Below, in pieces: positions 43,937 through 55,800 of a stretch of 64,000 nucleotides of DNA (the first letter of the stretch is position 1; each line of letters starts with the position of its first letter). The position numbers and the translations under genes were made by a program. This DNA is from Corallium rubrum (taxonomy: Eukaryota > Cnidaria > Anthozoa > Scleralcyonacea > Coralliidae), in NCBI GenBank assembly GCA_964035015.1, contig OZ036008.1, positions 11,292,692 to 11,356,691 of the forward strand, in the 5' to 3' direction. The notes below the pieces were generated by a model. It was not told the origin of the DNA, did not search any database, and saw only the letters and a program-made list of their open reading frames with translations.

Positions 43937-46303
43937 CTACCTCAGGTAGTAGTCTATAGCCGTGGAGAAAGCTGCAAATCCAGCACAACCTAACAGTGCT
44001 GCTTTACCACCAGCTGCAAAGAAAAAAGAAAATAAAGTCCATACAGGGGCATTGTTGTGACATTAAAAAGGGGGGGGGCAAAATTTTTAGGAGGGTCCAA
44101 GGGCATGCTCCCCCAGGAAATTTTGAAATCTAGAGTCTCTGAAATGCCATTTCCTGCATTTTAGGACAAGGATGTACAGAATTCTAAAGGTCCAAAAATG
44201 TCATAAAATACTCAAAAGTCAACACTTTTCCGGACATTGAATATCTGCATTCAAATTTCTTTATTATATCTTTATTCAAAGTCGTGGATTAGCTAGGGTT
44301 AGTGCTTTTGTTAATCATAACTTTATTACTGGCCTTGTTTATTACTGGCCTTGTTAAAAAGTGTGTGTGTGTGTGTGTGTGTGTGGGGTGGGCAAACATA
44401 TTCTGGGGGCCCCACCAAAAATGTGGGGGCCTGGGGCACCCTGGTCCCCCTGCTTCTGACGCCTCTGAGTCCATACATTTAGAAAATTGATTACTAATGC
44501 AAACCATGGTAAGAAAAATAAGAAACAAAAACATCACAAATGAAAAACAAAAAAATTCAAGATGTAATGAAGTAAGATGAGGTCCATCAATATATAATTA
44601 TATTATCACGTGTAAGCTATAGTAAGGCTATTAATCACTAACCTCTTAATCCAATAACTCCCCCAGTTATACAGCCTGATAAAGTGCCATTTTTCCAATC
44701 ACTTTTACCTCGATACTAGAGCATGTAAAAAAGACAAGTACAGTAAGGCTCATTGAACCATATTTTAAAAAATTGTTCCAGTGCATTGTTTGGCATTTTA
44801 AATTAAACGTTCCATTCAATGGGGCATCAGGAAAATATGTTTTACCATTGTACTTATAAACATTCATTTCCTTTCACTCCCAAATATGGAATTTTCCTTA
44901 CTTTATTATTTTACTCTGTCTAATGCCAGATGATTTTACTCATCAATGGGTCATTGCAGAAAAGATCCATACCTCCCCCACAGAGGAAATTTGTGCCATC
45001 CGGGGAGGGGAGGGGAGGGGGTAAATCTACTTCTAATAATAGTAAAATGTACTAGGACATCCGAAGGGGGGAGGGGGTCAACTTCACATTTCCTCTGTGG
45101 GGGAGGTGTGGATGTTTTCTGGAATGACCCAACGGGAGAGCTCCCAGAAAGTTGGTAGTGAAAGGGTTAAAATGTAGACTTGAATGTAGAACTGAACAAA
45201 CTCATTACTTACAGATTCAACTACACATTCAGTCCCTGAAAACATTGCTCCAACAACCCCAAAGTTCTTGCCATACGAGGACGCTCGTTGGCCCATTTCA
45301 CGTAAGGTTGCTCTAGCTGAAGTATCAACTTGACCTGTAACACTTGTTGGCATTGAGGTGTCCAAGCCAGCTGTGAATAAACCAAAACCTGCTCCCAGAG
45401 CATAACCTATAGGACACACAGTACTCATAAACATCACTGACTTGTTGCAAAGATTCTTCACAAGAAACCCATAGCAAATAGACAACACGTGGTGGAGTGT
45501 AATTCACAACATGAGGTGGAGCCTAAGCACCCACCCCTAGTCTGCACTCCATGCTAGATATCTCCAAAAATGTTTGGTGTGTTGGTATTAGATCAGTCAA
45601 ACTATAAGTACTTGGTGTAATAGAGTATGCATTAATTTACAATTGCCCCAGAGTGCTTGGTGCATAGGTGATCAGCAGCCACATCAACTCCGAGAAATAT
45701 ACAAACATTTGTGCAATCTCGGTGCAATCGGCCAGGCATATTTGGGTGAATGAGATTGATCTTGGTGTGATTGTCTCTCTCCCCAATCCCCCATTCTTGT
45801 ATATTACATAATCTTGGTGTAGTAGTCAGAAGCATTAAGCTTATGTCCAATGTAAAGTTTACATGGAAATGGGCACCCACTAGATTTACCCTATTAAGTT
45901 AACCCCAAGTCTTAACACTATAAATCATAACCTTTAATAATCGAACACTATTAAAATCATAAACCGAAACCTAACCTATTAAAACCTACTCCTATCTCTT
46001 TGTTTTAAAAGTATGTTTTAGTTTTGTCATAGTAATATTATAATAAGTGATTAAAGTGCAAAAATACATTAATACTTTACCTAAAACGCCGGCCAAAGTC
46101 GATTTAAAAACACAACTCTCCATAATGTTTTCAATGCGTATCTGTTGCGGTGGACGAGGAGATTGTGGTAATCCTGAGATAACATCAATTGGACCTTTCC
46201 TTTTTCTCAGTTCCTCCATCATTGGAATAAATGAAGCAAGCGTTATTTCGTCTCTAAAATCATTTTGTTCGGCTTTCTCTAAAACGTCCCCTGCGTCCGC
46301 CAT
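43937..46303 (-). CDS. TIMM22: Mitochondrial import inner membrane translocase subunit Tim22
   Basis: Four exons on the minus strand: 46081-46303 (ATG at 46303), 45213-45406, 44643-44715 and 43937-44013 (TAG). They total 567 bases and 188 aa (human 194). Exon 1 has ENIMESCVFKS, exon 2 GAGFGLFTAGLDTS and YGKNFGVVGAMFSGTECVVES, exon 3 YRGKSDWKNG and LSGCITGGVIGLR, exon 4 GKAALLGCAGFAAFSTAIDYY. These are the Tim17/22/23-family helices with glycine-rich packing motifs; the Cys of ESC and of TEC correspond to the conserved pair. Tim22 forms the carrier translocase that inserts multispanning carriers into the mitochondrial inner membrane. The frame stays open upstream of the chosen start through a (TGAT)n tract to a Met at 46516, but the family N-terminus fits the shorter start. 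Confidence 0.95.
44040..44470. repeat. Repeat remnant sharing sequence with the hAT element, plus (GT)n
   Basis: 44095-44165 (GGCATGCTCCCCCAGGAAAT, TCTGAAATGCCATTTCCTGC) is the inverse of a segment at 60395-60480 inside the hAT-like element. A (GT)12 tract lies at 44360-44384. Located in TIMM22 intron 3. Confidence 0.6.
44947..45131. mobile_element. MITE with GGGTCATTGCAGAAAA end in TIMM22 intron 2
   Basis: The left GGGTCATTGCAGAAAAGATC and CCTCCCCCACAGAGGAAATT are inverted at the right (TTTCCTCTGTGGGGGAGG, TTTTCTGGAATGACCC). The interior is G-rich. Confidence 0.75.
45407..46080. other. TIMM22 intron 1
   Basis: No recognised gene or element; unclassified sequence in this 674-base intron. 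Confidence 0.5.
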
Positions 46304-46360
46304 ATTGGAACGAGAGGCTAAGGAAACTGGGAACGAGTCTGGAGAAAAGCAATCTCGTCG

Positions 46361-46361
<1 letters not shown>

Positions 46362-46457
<96 letters not shown>
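46362..46457. repeat. (TGAT)n microsatellite in the TIMM22 5' region
   Basis: About 24 perfect TGAT units, ending about 60 bases upstream of the TIMM22 start codon. Confidence 0.97.
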
Positions 46458-46458
<1 letters not shown>

Positions 46459-47059
46459 CCCCAGAGCCAAATATGCCCGGCCGCGCCTCTGGGAACGAGA
46501 TTGAGTGGACCCGCATGCGGTATTGTATCTACTGCGCATGCGAGTAGAGCTAGATACTATTCCGATCACACCCCGCGCAGTCCGAGCAGTTTCACGCAGT
46601 AGTTATATCTTATTAGATGTTTTGGTGTGTAGTATCGCTGTATATTTTTACGAGTTGTGCCGTATTTTGAGGAGCCCGCAGGGCTCGCACTACACACCAA
46701 AACACCTTATAAGAGATTTATTATACAACTGCTCTGATCAACAAACTTTTATGGAAAAAGAAAACTCTAAAAAGGCCAGAGAAGTAGCGTGACTTGCACC
46801 AGGACAAAACCAGGACAAAATAATAAGCATACATGAAGTAGTTCCCGAGTGATACATTTGATTGGCTAACAAAATCTGTAATAACTAAATACCGCTGTAT
46901 ATTTGTACTCATTTTTAGCGTTATTTGGACAGTTTTTAATGCAGTTGTATAATAAATACATGTACGCCCAAACGTGCCTATTTTTAACTTTCTTAGACTT
47001 TTCTTGGCGAGAACAACACGCATCCGCTGACCGCCTGACAAGGTGTCTGGGGTCAGTCG

Positions 47060-47435
47060 ATGCTCACGTTGTAACCAGTAAACTACTGTAATTGTAAAGC
47101 ATTGTATGCAGTAAGTTACTGGAAATTGTTTAATAAAGAGGTTTTTAATGAAACCCTTCCCCCCCCCCCCCGAACCCTAATCTCAAAAATGTGAATTTCC
47201 CGGGGGTGACCCTAACCCTAACTTGAAAAGTGTCGGGGGGGGTTTTTAAGCCGCCTCCCCCCCGTCCGACCCCCCTAATAGTGTTTTTAATTTATGGTCA
47301 ACAGTTCTTGACAAAGATTGTGGGATGCGCAGTGAGTTTAATCCGTTAATTCGCGCATCTTACAATTTCCAGTAACTTACTGCATACAATGCTTTACAAT
47401 TACAGTAGTTTACTGGTTACAACGTGAGCAACGGG
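47060..47435. mobile_element. Foldback MITE with TGCTCACGTTGTAACCAGTA arm
   Basis: The arm 47062-47128 (GCTCACGTTGTAACCAGTAA, GCATTGTATGCAGTAAGTTA) is almost perfectly inverted at 47364-47432. Confidence 0.8.
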
Positions 47436-47892
47436 TGCTGGGGTTAGGGTTTATAGTGGGGTTGAGCCTTCAGTCGTAGTATTGGCACTGGTGTACACAA
47501 AACTAATAAATCACCTACCACAAGCACCGAAGTTTGTCTCACAAGACAATTTATATTCAGCTACTGTAATTTACATCAATTTATGTAAAGATAATTTAAT
47601 GTAAATATATACTAATTTATACACAGATTATTTATACAAATTCGTGCAGAAATGCTAATTTCTTTTACGAGCAACAGACAATGTCGAGCAAAATAAATAT
47701 AAATAAAAAGAAATTTACTATCATTTCCAAGATTAAGTGGTATTTAGTTATACTACAAGAGTTGTCAAGTAAGGGAAGCTTTCTTTGAAAATGTCGACAC
47801 TCAACAATGTCGTCTATTTTGAAAATGTGTTAAGAGGTGAAAAATATTTTTTTTCACAACGATGGCGTACGAGTAAGACCTGATTTTTTAAT

Positions 47893-48521
47893 ACCATGAG
47901 TGCCGCCATCTTGAATGGACCTTTTCACCCAATAGCGGCGCTATCTTGAATTCGCAATGCATTGTGGTCTATCCAGGGTAATAAGCTCAATTAAAAGGGT
48001 GATTGCTTAGTGTTGAGACACAATGCGGTAATTTTTTCTTGATAAACACTTTCATGGCAACAATGTCTAGATGTGATCGTTGTCATGTTGGTAAAAGCAA
48101 TAATCTTGTACGTATAAGGATACACTTGTCATGAATCTATCCTTACACGTCCGAGAATTATTGCTTTCACCAATATGACAATTATTATATTTAGATATTG
48201 TTGCCACGAAAGTATTTATAAAGAAAAAATTACCGCATTGTGTCTCAACACTACGCAATAGCCCTTTAAATGGAGCTTATGGATAGAACATAATGCATTG
48301 CGAATTCAAGATGGCGACGCTATTGGTGAAAAGGTCTATTGTGACGTCAATGGTTGCAACCGAATATTAGCATGACTGCTTAGCCAGGTTGTCTTGGTAC
48401 GTGTTTTGTTCAAAAATATGAATTTCAATGTTCCAAATTAATTTAAAAACCAAAAACACACTAAAACAACCAACATCGGCAACTATTTGACGTCACAATT
48501 CAAGATGGCGGCACCCATGAC
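47893..48521. mobile_element. Large near-palindromic element (GCCGCCATCTTGAAT ends)
   Basis: The outer arms GAGTGCCGCCATCTTGAAT and ATTCAAGATGGCGGCACCC enclose inner inverted blocks: AATTCGCAATGCATT and inverse, GTTGAGACACAATGCGGTAA and inverse, and a central GGTAAAAGCAATAA/TTATTGCTTTCACC. The plus strand could fold into one long hairpin. The arms contain an ATGGCGG YY1-like core. Confidence 0.7.
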
Positions 48522-49808
48522 TTTCGGCAACGTCACCACTGATCTGACGTCATTCCTTGACGAGTAAAATCGTCTGACAGTAGCGCAGAAAGCAAGTTGA
48601 TGTTGGAGGGGCAAAGCTTCAAAAGGGCATTTTGTTCAGGGGGATAGAGCTTCAGAAGGACACTTGAAACTAACCTCTTACCCACGGCATTTTGCCTCCG
48701 CGTTTGGACATCGGCGAAAATGGCCATGGCATCGGCTGGTCACATGACACCCAGAATTTTGGGGTGTTTGGCAAGAAAATTTATGCGGTCTTTGTGTTTT
48801 GTTTTTGTATAATACGTATAAATGAATAAATCAGAAATATTTAACGTTCTGCCGACTCACTCATGTGAAGCTTTTATCAGAAAAGCAACTGGCTAGCATT
48901 ATTCATGATACCCCCACGATTATCTAAGATACATGTAAATGTCATGAACAAGCATATATCTAATGTTGTTCTTGACTTTAACCAAGGCTATCGTTTACAT
49001 TTTTTGGGTAACTTTTGAAGAGTGAGTCTATTGCAATTCACATCTTGATTAATAAATTATATTCTATCTGAATTAATCGAGTTTTTTAAACCGGAGTTTT
49101 TTAAATATAGAATCGGCCAGCCGATGCCAGGGCCATTTTCGCCGACGTCCCAACGTGGAGGCACGAGATTGACTTGAAACACATGTTTTATCATAAAAAG
49201 GGCACTCAGCCTGGATAAGGGCTGACACTGATTTCTATACAGGATATATCGAGATCAGCGCACCCAGTGTACTCGAAGTAGTATCGTACCACCTCACTAC
49301 TTGAAACAATGAAATGTTATTCCATAGTTATAAAGTTACTTATTATAAATTCAAGAAATATATTTACCTCCAAACTATCATATCGTACAGTAAAAACCCG
49401 CATAAAAGAACACACGATTTTCGGTTCAGGCTGATTTTGTTCTTATATATCGGGAGCTTTCCGCAAAATCAGCCTGAAGATGTTCTTAAGGTGTTCTTAA
49501 TATTGTTTCTGGAAATTATATACTGCATAGACTACTAACAGATGAAATTAATGTGCAATCACAATGTTTTATTGTAAGTAAAAACATGACTTGAGGGAAA
49601 TTAGCGATTTAATTTCCCCGCCGCCGAGTACCCTAGTAGGCTTTTTTAATCTAACTGGCACACATTTTTTATATAAGAACATTTTTTCATTTGTCAGGCT
49701 GAATTTGTTCTTATGTATATGGTACTTTGTTGACCAAATTTCAGCCTGAGTGTTTTTAATCCACTTGTTCTTTTATGCGGGTTTTTACTGTATCTGATCG
49801 ACGTCTTG

Positions 49809-52800
49809 TCATCTAACACTAGTAAAACTATAAACAAACTGTCCATCTATACGGTCAGTTGAACGTAAAGCACAATTACCATTAAGCATCTCCTTCTTCG
49901 GTTGGTTCTCAAACAGTGCTCCTCTGTTCTGAATATCATCTCGTTTCCTCTGTACCCAGTGACCGTAAATCCTGAAGGCGCAGCCGTCGATTAGTTTTCT
50001 AAACGTCTTTACTTTGTACGGAGCACACGTGGCCATCTCCATGGTGATTTCCTGTTTCTCCTGCATCATTTGACGAAAAGCGAGACAAGTACGAACTGCG
50101 ATCATTGCTCCCTGAAAAGCAAACATACAAAAAACATGTACTGTCATCATTCATTAAAGACTGATACCAAATGGTTTTCCGTGTTTGGATACTCTGATCC
50201 AAACACGCGGGAAATTGCGAGACTTCAGCTTTTCGAAAGTCGAGCAATTTCCCAAGTGTTTAGATAAGAGTCTCCAAACACGGAAAAAACCATTTGGTAT
50301 TTCGTTTATAAAATAATCACAAGTGAATATGATATACTGTCCGACATTTTCAAAAAATCGTTTTGGCGGGAATTTTCCGTGTTGGGACACTCTGATCCAA
50401 ACACGGCAATTGACCAATCAGGGCTCGCGTAGTACACAAGTTATTTTATACAGTGAAGTACGGAATAATAAAGAAGCGCGCTCAATTAAGTTAATTAACG
50501 CCATTTCATGGTTGACTCAAAGTTGAACTTCTGAAAGTGGTTTATAATACAGTAAACACGTACGTATAAGAACCTAGTGGATTAAAAACCTATATACAGG
50601 CTGAAATTTGGAAATTAGACCCCCATTATATACAAACGCATTCATAAGTTAATCAGGCACTGTATGAGTGAAATGTACTTTAAGGTTGTAACCTTACGTT
50701 CATGTTCGCGGGGCTGTTTTGGGTCAAAATATATTTTAGCGCTAAGCATTGTAGGACAAGTAGAACTTTCAACATCGTAAACAAACTGTGGAAAGTGTAT
50801 TATATTTCCCTAGATTTTGAATGGTTTTGTAGTTTCTGTGACACGACTGAAATAATGGGCTTAAAGTGCCTATGAAGCGAAAATTATTATTGTCTTAAAT
50901 GAAAGAACTCTTAAAACTACAACGTAACATCTTTTGCAGATCTTCGTTTCCGTGCTTCGTTGTTGAGATATTTCAGTTTCTTTGATATGCAAATTAAACA
51001 CTGACATCACACGTGTATAATGAGTTATCGGAGAAAGTTCTATATCTTTGCTATTATCAAACGAAATCACTTCGAAGCCGATCCTATTCGTCTATTTCGC
51101 ATACAGCATTAGACATACAGATTTTTATTTGATTTTGTTTGATAATAACAAAGATACCGAACCTTCTCTGATAACTCATTATACACGTGTGACGTCAAAG
51201 TGTTTAATTTGCATATCAAAAAAATGAAATATCTCAACAACGAGACACGGAAACGAAGATCTGCAAAAGATGTTACTTCGTCGTTTTGAGAGTTCTTTCA
51301 TTTAAGACAATAATAGGCACTTCATACGCACTTTAAAGTAGTACTCTGAGAGTACTGATCGGTACCTTTAGTTTGATCCTTCCAACAAACGCCTGGGGTC
51401 TAGTTACCTGAAGAGGAAAGAAATCAAAATTTAGAAAATTTTGTACATGTTTTTCCCCGCCTCTTTTCAGCTGACGTCAGCATAAACCAAATATGAGAGG
51501 TTGCTAAGTTTCGAGCGCTTTCCTCGAAAAATACGATTCAACAGTAGAGAAAATTATCCTTTTAAATATTCCTTGGCTTTGCTATACATATTAACACAAT
51601 CCACCGTAGCAAAGTCTTTTCGTCTAACGAAAACTATATGTCGAAGAAAGATGGCAAGACAGAGCTACAAAGATACGAAATTGCTAAGCAGAAACTTGTT
51701 GTCTATTAAGCTCACGTTGATATGTTAAATAACGTTTTGCTCTTGTCATGATAATAGGCGAATTTCAGGGTATTGCGCACGCATCATTTTGCAGAGAAAT
51801 TGGCGGGCTCCCCACAAAGTAAGCAATGGCAAACAGACTTGCTAGCGAGCCAACAACAGCAGAATAACAGTGTTGAACATCCAGAAACTCTATCTATATT
51901 TTGTTTATCTCAAACAGTATGTTTAATTTGAGTGTAGCTTGCCAGTTTCTTTGAAAAATAATGCGCGCGCAACACCCTGAAACTCGCCTACTCAACTGGG
52001 CTCGCAAAGGATCATGGTAAAACATGAAGCCGCGATCTTTTTTGCTGTAGTGGACAGCGTTTCAATACAGTTGTAAACGAAACGCCATGTAGGCACTACA
52101 AGCACAAACAGTCTTTCTCAAGACTACTCTAACCTGGACGAGCCACTTTCTCAAACATGTTATAATACTCCTAGGTTCAAACCATTTACTATAAACAACA
52201 TGTCAGATAATGTGAAATTAAACCATACCAAAATCAACTCTTTCTCAAGTTACCTTTACTCCTTCTAACCACGGGTGTTTCAGACAATCATCAGCAGAAT
52301 ATCTTCTATCAGGCTCCAAAACAAGCAGTTTGGAAATCTGTAAATAAAAAGCCGCGACACCATGCATTTTGTGAAAATAATATAAACAACGTCAATACAC
52401 GGATGTCGTAAAATTTTCCCGCCAAAACTTAGTAATCCATAAAAAAGCGCATTGACCTCTCACTGCCTGGGAAAACAATACACTTTTTTCCAGACTGTTC
52501 AGCAACCAATCGACGTGTACCATGACCTGGCACAGCAATATAATAAAGTAAATAAGGTGCATTATATATAACATTATTTTACCAAGTCTTTGGCGGAGTC
52601 CGATATATCGGCCCATTCTGGGCCACTAAACTGGTAACGGCATTCCATGATAGAGCGTATTAGTACAGCTTGTCGTCTATGCCAAAATGGAGGACAGCCT
52701 GCCAACCTACAAGATAAAATGTAGAGTCTCACACACTAAAAGTCTAACGTTGCGTTGCGTTGCGTTGCGTTGCGTTGCGTTGCGAAGTGTTGTGTTGTGT

Positions 52801-55800
52801 TGTGTTGTGTTGTGTTGTGTTGTGTTGTGTTGTGTTGTGTTGTGTTGTGTTGTGTTGTGTTGTGTTGTGTTGTGTTGTGTTGTGTTGTGTTGTGTTGTGT
52901 TGTGTTGTGTTGTGTTGTGTTGTGTTGTTTTGTATTGTGCTGTGTTGTTCTGGGTTGTGTTCTGCTGTTTGTATTGTATTGTATTGTGTAGTGTTGTTGT
53001 GCTGTGTTGCGTTTCCTAACCATATAAAAACACGTCCATTACAGCAATACTTACAAAGTAAACATGATGACGCCACAAGCCCATCTAAAAAATACGAATA
53101 AAATAGAACTTATAATATTACCAGACCAGAGCTTCATCCATAACGAGAAAACGAATTAATATTTTAACTTTACTGCAAATGAATCTTCATGAGTAAGCAG
53201 ACCAAGAACTTTCAAAACACTTACAAGTCCACCTTGAAACTATAGCCTGGTTCATCGTCATACATACTAGCTCGTAAAACTTCTGGAGATAAATAACCTA
53301 GAGTACCACACAGATCTAGAAAACAAAATAAAAAGCTGTTTTTCTCTCAAAAAAACCTGCTTTGTCAGCGCATGTGTGCTAAACCAGTCACGAGATTGCA
53401 TGGCATAAACAAAAAAATTACAACTACCAATTCAAGGTTTGAGGAGTAAAATCGTCTGGCGTTAGCCAGAGTAAAATACTAAAAGGCCACCATGGTAGGG
53501 AAAGGTTTAATAGCGCCCAAAATGAGAACTGAAAGTCACTTTTAAAGTTTCTGAGAGTTAAGTAGCAACAAATAGCTGCTTTAATATTTAATACCTGTAA
53601 GTGTTTCGCCATCTTCTAGTTCCTTAGCAAAGCCAAAGTCTGATAACTTTATCCTCTGCTTATCATTAAGAAGGATGTTTTCAGGCTAATAAATAATGAA
53701 AACGTCACTTGTTAGTCACATAGTTATAGTCTGCCACTCATTGTGGACCCATTCTCTTCTGCCTCACATACAGTACACCTTTCAGCCATCATTAATACCA
53801 GCACTTAATGTTGAGGAGATTAAACCAACGTTTAAATCCACCTGCCCACTTCCTGTCTTCCACCTGCCCCACCTCCTGTCTTCCACCTGCCCCACTTCCT
53901 GTCTTCCACCTACCTCACCTTCTGTCTTTCACCTGCCCACTTCCTGTCTTCCACCTGCCCACTTCCTGTCTTCCACCTAACCCACCTCCTGTCTTCCACC
54001 TGCCCTACCTCCTGTCTTCCATCTGCCCTACCTCCTGTCTTCCATTTACCCTACCTCCTGTCTTCCATCTGCCCTACCTCCTGTCTTCCATCTCCTCCAC
54101 CTCCTGTCTTCCATCTGCCCTACCTCCTGTCTTCCATCTCCTCCACCTCCTGTCTTCCACCTGCCCTACCTCCTGTCTTCCACCTAACCCACCTCCTGTC
54201 TTCCACCTAACCCACCTCCTGTCTTTCACCTGCCCTACCTCCTGTCTTCCAACTGCCCTACCTCCTGTCTTCCACCTGTCCCACCTCCTGTCTTCCACCT
54301 GCCCCACTTCCTGTCTTCCACCTAACCCACCTCCTGTCTTCCACCTGCCCTACCTCCTGTCTTCCATCTGCCCTACCTCCTGTCTTCCACCTGCCCCACC
54401 TCCTGTCTTCCACCTGCCCCACCTCCTGTCTTCCATCTGCTCCACCTCCTGTCTTCCACCTGCTCCACCTCCTGTCTTCCACCTGCTCCACCTCCTGTCT
54501 TCCATCTCCTCCACGTCCTGTCTTCCACCTGCCCCACCTCCTGTCTTCCATCTGACCTACCTCCTGTCTTCCACCTGCCCCACCTCCTGTCTTCCATTTG
54601 CCCTACCTCCTGTCTTCCACCTGCCCTACCTCCTGTCCTCCATCTGACCTACCTCCTGTCTTTCATCTGCCCCACCTCCTGTCTTCCATCTCCTCCACCT
54701 CCTGTCTTCCACCTGCCCCACCTCCTGTCTTCCATCTCCTCCACCTCCTGTCTTCCATCTCCTCCACCTCCTGTCTTCCACCTGCTCCACCTCCTGTCTT
54801 CCACCTGCTCCACCTCCTGTCTTCCACCTGCTCCACCTCCTGTCTTCCATCTCCTCCACCTCCTGTCTTCCATCTCCTCCACCTCCTGTCTTCCATCTCC
54901 TCCACCTCCCGCCTTCCATCTTCTCCACCTCCTGTCTTCCATCTCCTCCACCTCCTGTCTTCCATCTGCCCCACCTCCTGTCTTCCATCTCCTCCACCTC
55001 CTGTCTTCCACCTGCCCCACCTCCTGTCTTCCATCTCCTCCACCTCCTGTCTTCCACCTGCCCCACCTCCTGTCTTCCATCTCCTCCACCTCCTGTCTTC
55101 CACCTGCCCACCTCCTGTCTTCCATCTCCTCCACCTCCTGTCTTCCACCTGCCCCACCTCCTGTCTTCCATCTCCTCCACCTCCTGTCTTCCACCTGCCC
55201 CACCTCCTGTCTTCCATCTCCTCCACCTCCTGTCTTCCATCTCCTCCACCTCCTGTCTTCCACCTGCTCCACCTCCTGTCTTCCACCTGCTCCACCTCCT
55301 GTCTTCCACCTGCTCCACCTCCTGTCTTCCATCTCCTCCACCTCCTGTCTTCCATCTCCTCCACCTCCTGTCTTCCATCTCCTCCACCTCCCGCCTTCCA
55401 TCTCCTCCACCTCCTGTCTTCCATCTCCTCCACCTCCTGTCTTCCATCTGCCCCACCTCCTGTCTTCCATCTCCTCCACCTCCTGTCTTCCACCTGCCCC
55501 ACCTCCTGTCTTCCATCTCCTCCACCTCCTGTCTTCCACCTGCCCCACCTCCTGTCTTCCATCTCCTCCACCTCCTGTCTTCCACGTGCCCACCTCCTGT
55601 CTTCCATCTCCTCTCTTCCACCACCCCACTTGCCTTCCACCTGCCCTATCTCCTGTCTTCCACCTGCCCCATCTCCTGTCTTTCACCTGCCCTACCTCCT
55701 GTCTTCCACCTGCCCCACCTCCTGTCTTCCACCACCTCACCTCCTATCTTCCACCTGCCCTACCTCCTGTCTTTCACCTGCCCCACCTCCTGTCTTCCAC

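Larger units (their letters stand above)
46304..49808. other. Intergenic region TIMM22 to PHKG
   Basis: Holds the (TGAT)n tract, an inverted-repeat stretch at 46610-46725 (GATGTTTTGGTGTGTAGT and inverse) and foldback elements at 47060-47435 and 47893-48521. A C-run with CCCTAACCCTAAC-like text is at 47157-47225. From 48600 to 49800 I recognise nothing except short inverted GATTTTGTTCTTATAT-type pieces at 49430-49790. Confidence 0.5.
50112..51365. other. PHKG last intron
   Basis: Contains foldback MITE copy 2 of the TGTTTGGATC family (50160-50440) and TTAA MITE family A copy 3 (50861-51336). The MITE right TTAA ends 30 bases from the micro-exon at 51366. Confidence 0.7.

Noticed and set aside
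47157-47240. Interstitial telomere repeat (CCCTAA)n
   Set aside because: Only two imperfect units next to C-runs; telomeric origin cannot be supported.
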